A stretch of 11,060 nt of DNA from JAYPEY01 sp964519245. GTDB taxonomy: Bacteria > Verrucomicrobiota > Verrucomicrobiia > Limisphaerales > JAYPEY01. The notes below the pieces were generated by a model. It saw nothing but the letters and a program-made list of their open reading frames with translations, did no database searches and had not been told where the DNA came from. Positions 7,014 through 11,060 of this stretch are shown piece after piece. The first letter of the stretch is position 1; the number at the start of each line of letters is the position of its first letter. The stretch lies in the NCBI GenBank assembly GCA_964519245.1, contig CAZFLK010000184.1, positions 1 through 11,060 of the forward strand, in the 5' to 3' direction. A program made the position numbers and the translations under genes.

Positions 7014-7986
7014 CGGCTGGTCCGGCTTCCCCCGGCTGTTTGATCCCCATGATCTGCAGGGTGAACCTGCCGTCGCTCTTCCGGAGGCTGATCTGGACGA
7101 TTGCCTTGCCGCCCGATTTCAGACGGCCCGTGTAGTGCAGGTCGTCGTCCGCGTAGTCTGTAGGGAATCGATTGACGTCCAGTTTGAAGGTCCCGATGAG
7201 ACGGTGGAGCTTGGTCTTGTAGTTGTCCGGAACAGGCTCCAATGCGTGGTCTTCAACCAAGGCTAGCAGGCGTTCCTCCGTTGTCTTGCCTGTGGCGATC
7301 AGGGTCCCGCCATGGGGGATGGTGACGGCGTTGTAGTAGTAGATTTCCATCGGACCCGCCGGTTGCAGAATCTCGAACAACTCATGCGCGGCGGGGATCT
7401 CCGCCGCCGAAGCGATCCGGGTGTCCACTTTCTCGTATTGATAGCGCCAGGCGGTCAATCCGCCGGCGACGATGAAGAGGATGGCCAGGGCCCGGCCGAG
7501 ACTTTGGCGCGAGACGGCGCTGGTCGGGGGATGAAAATAGCGAACGTGGACGACGGCGAGGAATCCTGCAAAGAGGAGGTTGGTCAACTGGATGAAGATT
7601 CCCAATTCCGGCTTCACGCCGATGAACTTCTTGATGAAGGGGATCAGGTTGGGCGCGCCTTGGGAAGGGGTGACCGTCCAGAAACCGATGACCTGCAGGA
7701 GATAGATCAGGTGGAATCCCCAGACGCGAAGCCGGATCAACCCGATGGCCGCGGCCAGGCTCAGCAGCGGTCCGATGCACAGCGCGCTGAGCAGGAGCGC
7801 CTTGGCGGGATCCACGGCGATCAGCATCAGCGGCAGGATCAGAACGGGAAGTTGCGCGATCGCCGCGGCGAGGATCGCCCAACCGGAATACCTCGCCCAG
7901 TTCTTGGCCCGGGCAATCCGGATCGCGAGATCGACCAACTCAGGGTCGACCTCCTCAGACTCTGGTTCGGCTTGGGCGTCGGACAT
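7003..7986 (-). CDS. Polytopic membrane protein of unknown function
   Basis: 327 residues; I do not recognise the family. An acidic N-terminus (residues 1-20, AEPESEEVDPELVD) precedes five likely transmembrane helices, near 36-58 (AILAAAIAQLPVLILPLMLI), 62-86, 88-106, 128-149 and 163-180. A soluble C-terminal domain of about 145 residues follows (from RYQYEKVDTR), with a Tyr-rich strand (EIYYYNAVTIPHGG) and an ending rich in beta-prone sequence (GGKAIVQISLRKSDGRFTLQ). No enzymatic motif is visible. The start at 7986 is the only convenient ATG before the hydrophobic region and has no clear ribosome-binding site. The gene lies 56 bases downstream of the ROK kinase stop on the same strand, so read-through transcription is likely. 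Its last 11 bases overlap the convergent DUF1501 gene. Confidence 0.75.
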   Translation of the reverse strand: MSDAQAEPESEEVDPELVDLAIRIARAKNWARYSGWAILAAAIAQLPVLILPLMLIAVDPAKALLLSALCIGPLLSLAAAIGLIRLRVWGFHLIYLLQVIGFWTVTPSQGAPNLIPFIKKFIGVKPELGIFIQLTNLLFAGFLAVVHVRYFHPPTSAVSRQSLGRALAILFIVAGGLTAWRYQYEKVDTRIASAAEIPAAHELFEILQPAGPMEIYYYNAVTIPHGGTLIATGKTTEERLLALVEDHALEPVPDNYKTKLHRLIGTFKLDVNRFPTDYADDDLHYTGRLKSGGKAIVQISLRKSDGRFTLQIMGIKQPGEAGPAVTR

Positions 7987-8029
7987 GGACGGAAGTGGCT
8001 GGGCGCGCTGAGGAAGGCTTGGGACCTGG

Positions 8030-8047
8030 GCTGACGCGTTCGTCAGC
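8030..8047. repeat. Perfect 7-bp inverted repeat at the ROK gene stop
   Basis: GCTGACG and CGTCAGC form a perfect 7-bp stem around a 4-base CGTT loop; the ROK stop codon (8043-8045) lies in one arm. No T-run follows on the minus strand, so it is not a textbook intrinsic terminator. It could attenuate transcription into the membrane-protein gene, act as a palindromic protein site, or be chance. Confidence 0.35.
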
Positions 8048-9104
8048 GCATGGACTGGAAGTAGACGTGGGCCAGCGAGCCGATCACCGGGGCGTTGTCG
8101 CCGCAGACCGAGAACTCGAAGGATTTGAGGTCCTTGAAGGCGTCGAGCGCATGGCTTCGGTAAGCCTCCTCGGCCTTGAGTCGATACTTCTTCCGCACAT
8201 CGGGAGCCAGTTCGCAGACGCCCCCGCCGATCACAATACGGTCGTAGTCGCCCAGGTAGTCGGCGTTGAGCAGGGTGATGCCGAGCGCGTGGGCCTGGTC
8301 GAGGAAGAGTTCCAGCGCCAGTTCGTCGCCCGCGGCGGCCAGTTCCCGGAGTTGTTTGGCCTTGTCCCGCACGGAACCCTCCTGGGAATTCAGCGGATGG
8401 TCGCGCCATTGTTCGAGCGTGAGCCGGTAACCCAGTTGATGGGTGAGCCCGGTCAGCGAGATGGCGGATTCAGCGGTCGCCAGGGCGTGGCCGACCAGGA
8501 GATTGCGATCGTGTTCGTGGCGGAAAGCGTATTCGGGAAGGGTGATGTGGCCAATGTGTCCGGCGCGGCCCTCGCGTCCCCGGAGGACGCGGCCGTCGCG
8601 CACCATGCCGCCGCCGAGTCCGGTGCCGACCACCGCCATCAGCAGGGTTGACAGGCGGTCGTCGTCGCTATCCTTCAGGGTGATCTGGTCATACCGAAGC
8701 GCCCCGCTTCGGATCACGTATTCGCCCAGGGCGGCGGCTTGGCCGTCGCCGAGGTAGTGTACCGCGATCTCCGGATTCCTGAGCCGGAGAGCCTCTTCGA
8801 GTCGGGCGCGTATCGGAAACTTGTTCCAGAGCTCGGGATTCAGATTGGGCGTCTTGTGCAGAACGCCGTCGAAGGAGGCCGGACCGGGCGTCGCGAGGCC
8901 CACGGCGCGGACGTCGCTGATGGACGAGCCGATGGACTCCGCGATGGCGATCGCGTTCTCCACCATGGCCTGCACGGTCGCTTCGGGCCCTTCGGCCGAA
9001 CGAGTGGGGAATTGGTCGCCGATGCGCAGAACCTGGCGCGACTCATTGCCGATGGTAATGGTCGTGGTGGTGCCGCCGACGTCGATGCCTAGGTAGTGAC
9101 TCAT
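8043..9104 (-). CDS. Divergent ROK-family sugar kinase (glucokinase-like)
   Basis: 353 residues. The ASKHA/ROK layout is clear: phosphate-1 loop GIDVGGTTTT (6-15, Asp8), ATPGP (71-75), a sugar-site NLNP (87-90), catalytic Asp120 in GDGQAAALGE, phosphate-2 GTGLGGG (160-166), and adenosine-region GGGV (293-296). The predicted reaction is ATP-dependent phosphorylation of a hexose or amino-hexose in the cytoplasm. It differs from typical ROK enzymes in three ways: the CxCGxxGC zinc motif is absent; GHIGH (182-186) has His183 where most have Glu in GEIGH; and an extra segment of about 18 residues (around 133-152, acidic KDSDDDR) lies between the catalytic Asp and the phosphate-2 loop. Activity and sugar preference are therefore uncertain. 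AGGA sits 4 bases before the ATG and overlaps the TAG of the lipoprotein gene, suggesting coupled translation. Confidence 0.85.
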   Translation of the reverse strand: MSHYLGIDVGGTTTTITIGNESRQVLRIGDQFPTRSAEGPEATVQAMVENAIAIAESIGSSISDVRAVGLATPGPASFDGVLHKTPNLNPELWNKFPIRARLEEALRLRNPEIAVHYLGDGQAAALGEYVIRSGALRYDQITLKDSDDDRLSTLLMAVVGTGLGGGMVRDGRVLRGREGRAGHIGHITLPEYAFRHEHDRNLLVGHALATAESAISLTGLTHQLGYRLTLEQWRDHPLNSQEGSVRDKAKQLRELAAAGDELALELFLDQAHALGITLLNADYLGDYDRIVIGGGVCELAPDVRKKYRLKAEEAYRSHALDAFKDLKSFEFSVCGDNAPVIGSLAHVYFQSMR

Positions 9105-9110
9105 GGAATC

Positions 9111-9491
9111 CTACTTGGCCATCACCGCGTCGACTTTGCCGGTATTGGGATCGTAAGTGAACTTCATGCCGTAGGGGGTCTTGGGCATCTTGGTCAGGTA
9201 GCCGGACTTGAGAAGTTCGTCCAGGCTCTTGGGCTTGCGGCTTTCCGAGGCCTCGAACATCTGGATCGCCTTGTCGAACTCCGCGATCGCGAGCTTGGCC
9301 TCCGAGGACTTCTTACCTTTGGCGAGGACGCCGCCATACTCGACCGGCGCCATCGCGGGGTTGCCGCTGACGGCGCTCTTGTTGGGAGCAATCGGCGCGG
9401 GCTTGGAGTCGGAGGAAGAACTGGAACTGGATTTCTGGCAGCCGGCGGCGAGAAGTCCGGCGGCGGTCGCGACGAGGAGAAGCTTCTTCAT
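9111..9491 (-). CDS. Small lipoprotein with pseudopilin-like C-terminus
   Basis: 126 residues. The N-terminus is a lipoprotein signal: MKKLLLVATAAGLLAAGC, with lipobox LAAGC and Cys18 as the lipid-modified residue. A serine run (21-27) and a Pro/Ala/Ser linker to about 50 act as a spacer. Residues 64-85 form a helix (EAKLAIAEFDKAIQMFEASE). The C-terminal part, SLDELLKSGYLTKMPKTPYG followed by YDPNTGKV (112-119), matches the pattern of type II secretion major pseudopilins (SLxxLxxxGYL...P.dPwG..Y.Y.p..G.v). No prepilin peptidase site is present. It could be an envelope lipoprotein that borrowed the pseudopilin globular part; function is unknown. The gene lies between recG and the ROK kinase with gaps of 48 and 6 bases, so it probably heads a transcript with the kinase. 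Confidence 0.8.
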   Translation of the reverse strand: MKKLLLVATAAGLLAAGCQKSSSSSSSDSKPAPIAPNKSAVSGNPAMAPVEYGGVLAKGKKSSEAKLAIAEFDKAIQMFEASESRKPKSLDELLKSGYLTKMPKTPYGMKFTYDPNTGKVDAVMAK

Positions 9492-9497
9492 GCGCGC

Positions 9498-9525
9498 AAG
9501 ATAGCGCTGCTGGGGCGGGATCCAA
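9498..9525 (-). promoter_or_regulatory. Candidate leaderless promoter for the lipoprotein gene
   Basis: On the minus strand, TTGGAT (9520-9525) and TATCTT (9498-9503) are 16 bases apart. Only 6 bases (GCGCGC) lie between the -10 box and the ATG at 9489-9491, so transcription would start at or next to the start codon, giving a leaderless message. No Shine-Dalgarno sequence precedes this ATG, which agrees. The promoter fits entirely in the 48-base gap after recG. Confidence 0.4.
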
Positions 9526-9539
9526 GCGGAATGAGCGGG

Positions 9540-11060
9540 TCAGCGGCCGCGCCTCAAGTGTTCCTTCACCAACTCGCGCGCCTTGAGCACGAGGCGGGCG
9601 TCTGTGCGCAGATCGCCAAAACGGAAGGGCGCTTCGCCGCTCTGGTCCTTGCCGGTTAGTTCGCCGGGGCCCCGTTGAGAGAGGTCGAACTCCGCGATGC
9701 GAAAGCCGTCGTTGGTCTCGACCATGATCTGCATGCGTTGCTTGGCCGCTTCGGTTTGGCATTCTCCGACGAGAATGCAGAAGGATTCCTCGCCCCCGCG
9801 ACCAATGCGGCCCCGGAGTTGGTGGAGTTGGGCGAGGCCGAATTGCTCGGCGTTTTCGATCAGCATCACGGTGGCATTGGGGACGTCCACTCCGACCTCG
9901 ACCACGGTGGTTGCGAGCAGAGCCTGGATGCGATTCTCGCGAAAGTCGGTCATCACGGCCTCTTTTTCCTCCGGCTTGAGTCGGCCGTGCAGCAGTCCGA
10001 CCTGGTGCGGCTCCAATTGTTTTCGAATCTTGCCGAGTTCGCGCGTGACCGCCTTGAGCGAAGAGTTGTCGGTTTCCTCCACGCGGGGATAGACGATGTA
10101 GGCCTGCCGGCCCTCGGTGAGTTTGTCGCGGATGAATTGCCACACCTTTGGCAGGCGGTCTGGAGTTCGGGCGAAGGTGCGCACGGTCCCGCGGCCGGGG
10201 GGCAGTTGGTCGATTGTGGAGATGTCGAGATCGCCGTAGAGGGTCAGACCAAGTGTGCGGGGAATCGGCGTTGCGGTCATGACCAGCAGATGCGGGTAGT
10301 CGCCCTTGCGCAGCAGTTTCTCGCGCTGATTGACCCCAAACTTGTGTTGCTCGTCGATGATGACCAGCCCCAGATTGGCGGCGTTGAAGCCTTCCTCGAT
10401 CAGGGCGTGGGTGCCGACCGTCAGGGTGGGGAGGTCGGGCGTGGCGGCGTCGCTCCCGAGATGCAACGCCGCCTGATCTTGCTCCGTGGCGGTCTTTCGC
10501 GCGCCGGTTCGCAAGTGGACGGAGACGCCGAGCGGGCCCAGCCAGCGGGTGAAATTGACGAAGTGCTGCTCGGCGAGGATTTCCGTGGGCGCCATGAGCG
10601 CGACGTCATGACCGCTTTCGATGGCCATCAACGCCGCGACGGCGGCGACGACTGTCTTGCCGGAACCGACATCGCCCTGAAGCAGCCGTCGCATCGGGGC
10701 GCCCCCGGCCATGTCGGCGCGCAGCTCCCGCAGCGCTGTGTTCTGGGCTTCGGTGAGGCCGAACCCGAGCGCGTCGACGAAGGGCTTTATCAGCCGGTTG
10801 TCGCCGGCGCAGGGAATGGGTCGGGCCTTGGATTCCAGTTTGCGCCGGCGTCCCTGGATATTCAGTTGAAGTTCGATGAACTCGTCGAGGGCCAACCGTT
10901 GCCGGGCGACGTCCGCGTCCTCCATTTCCTCCGGGAAATGCAGCATGCGGATCGCGTTCTCCCGGGTGGGGAAATCGTCGATCACGATTTCCGGATGCGG
11001 TTCAGTGACCTTGTCGCCCAAGCGGTTCAAGGCCTGCCAGATCAACACGCGCAGCCAGCG
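9540..11060 (-). CDS. recG: ATP-dependent DNA helicase RecG, C-terminal part (5' end outside window)
   Basis: 506 residues are visible; RecG is usually near 690, so about 180 N-terminal residues lie beyond the window edge. The frame is open to base 11060. RecG remodels stalled replication forks and Holliday junctions. The visible part begins near the end of the wedge domain and includes the conserved HFPEEMEDADVARQRL region. The helicase core follows: Walker A GDVGSGKT (visible residues 129-136), APTEILAEQH (motif Ia), GTHALIEE, Walker B DEQHKFGV (from 236), TATPIPRT (262-269), QLPPGR, and C-terminal motifs including LLATTVVEVGVDVPNA, QFGLAQLHQLRGRIGRG and SQRGPGELTGKDQSG. All catalytic motifs are intact. 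GELTGKDQSG replaces the usual GD(F/L)xGTRQSG, a mild variation. A GTG at 11048 is not the true start because homologous sequence continues before it. The stop is TGA at 9540-9542. Confidence 0.95.
   Translation of the reverse strand, partial: RWLRVLIWQALNRLGDKVTEPHPEIVIDDFPTRENAIRMLHFPEEMEDADVARQRLALDEFIELQLNIQGRRRKLESKARPIPCAGDNRLIKPFVDALGFGLTEAQNTALRELRADMAGGAPMRRLLQGDVGSGKTVVAAVAALMAIESGHDVALMAPTEILAEQHFVNFTRWLGPLGVSVHLRTGARKTATEQDQAALHLGSDAATPDLPTLTVGTHALIEEGFNAANLGLVIIDEQHKFGVNQREKLLRKGDYPHLLVMTATPIPRTLGLTLYGDLDISTIDQLPPGRGTVRTFARTPDRLPKVWQFIRDKLTEGRQAYIVYPRVEETDNSSLKAVTRELGKIRKQLEPHQVGLLHGRLKPEEKEAVMTDFRENRIQALLATTVVEVGVDVPNATVMLIENAEQFGLAQLHQLRGRIGRGGEESFCILVGECQTEAAKQRMQIMVETNDGFRIAEFDLSQRGPGELTGKDQSGEAPFRFGDLRTDARLVLKARELVKEHLRRGR

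Noticed and set aside
8030..8047. Intrinsic terminator at the end of the ROK gene
   Set aside because: The stem is perfect but short and no T-run follows on the minus strand, so it is listed only as an inverted repeat.
11046..11048. GTG at 11048 as the start of a short RecG
   Set aside because: The frame continues upstream to the window edge as RWLR, and the wedge domain would be cut; the true start is outside the window.

Overview
The window is GC-rich, densely coded bacterial DNA, most likely from the Planctomycetes-Verrucomicrobia-Chlamydiae (PVC) superphylum and more probably Verrucomicrobiota. The best markers are a very large exported protein with a PVC-type dehydrogenase-like N-terminus, a HEAT-like middle and a C-terminal haem-binding CxxCH domain, and a Tat-exported DUF1501 protein. 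Both families are greatly expanded in that group. Weak or absent Shine-Dalgarno sequences before several genes fit as well. No tRNA, rRNA, CRISPR array, insertion sequence, integrase or phage gene was seen.

Layout. (1) 30-3062 (-): secreted haem-domain PVC protein. (2) 3142-4089 (+): divergent Tat-exported amidohydrolase. (3) 4086-5540 (+): a Sel1/TPR-repeat protein with a C-terminal LysM domain. It begins in a 4-base GTGA overlap with the amidohydrolase stop and is split by one in-frame amber codon at 4851-4853. (4) 5595-7013 (+): DUF1501 protein with a Tat signal and a promoter so close that the leader would be only a few bases. (5) 7003-7986 (-): five-helix membrane protein of unknown function, whose 3' end overlaps the DUF1501 gene by 11 bases. 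(6) 8043-9104 (-): divergent ROK-family sugar kinase. (7) 9111-9491 (-): small lipoprotein whose C-terminus resembles a type II secretion pseudopilin. (8) 9540-11060 (-): the C-terminal three quarters of RecG helicase, running off the window edge.

How the genes may work together. The left half (1-7013) is almost entirely export-directed: a Sec-exported redox-type protein, two Tat-exported hydrolase-type proteins and a membrane-anchored repeat/LysM protein. This looks like an envelope or catabolic locus, but no substrate can be named from sequence. The right half is a minus-strand run (recG, lipoprotein, ROK kinase, membrane protein) with short gaps of 6-56 bases. The last three could be one transcript from a promoter just downstream of recG.

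I found no convincing multi-gene undescribed system. The most notable observations are the clean in-frame amber codon in an otherwise intact Sel1-LysM gene, the candidate leaderless or near-leaderless promoters, the lipoprotein/pseudopilin hybrid, and the ROK kinase that lacks the family's zinc motif and has His in place of the sugar-contacting Glu.
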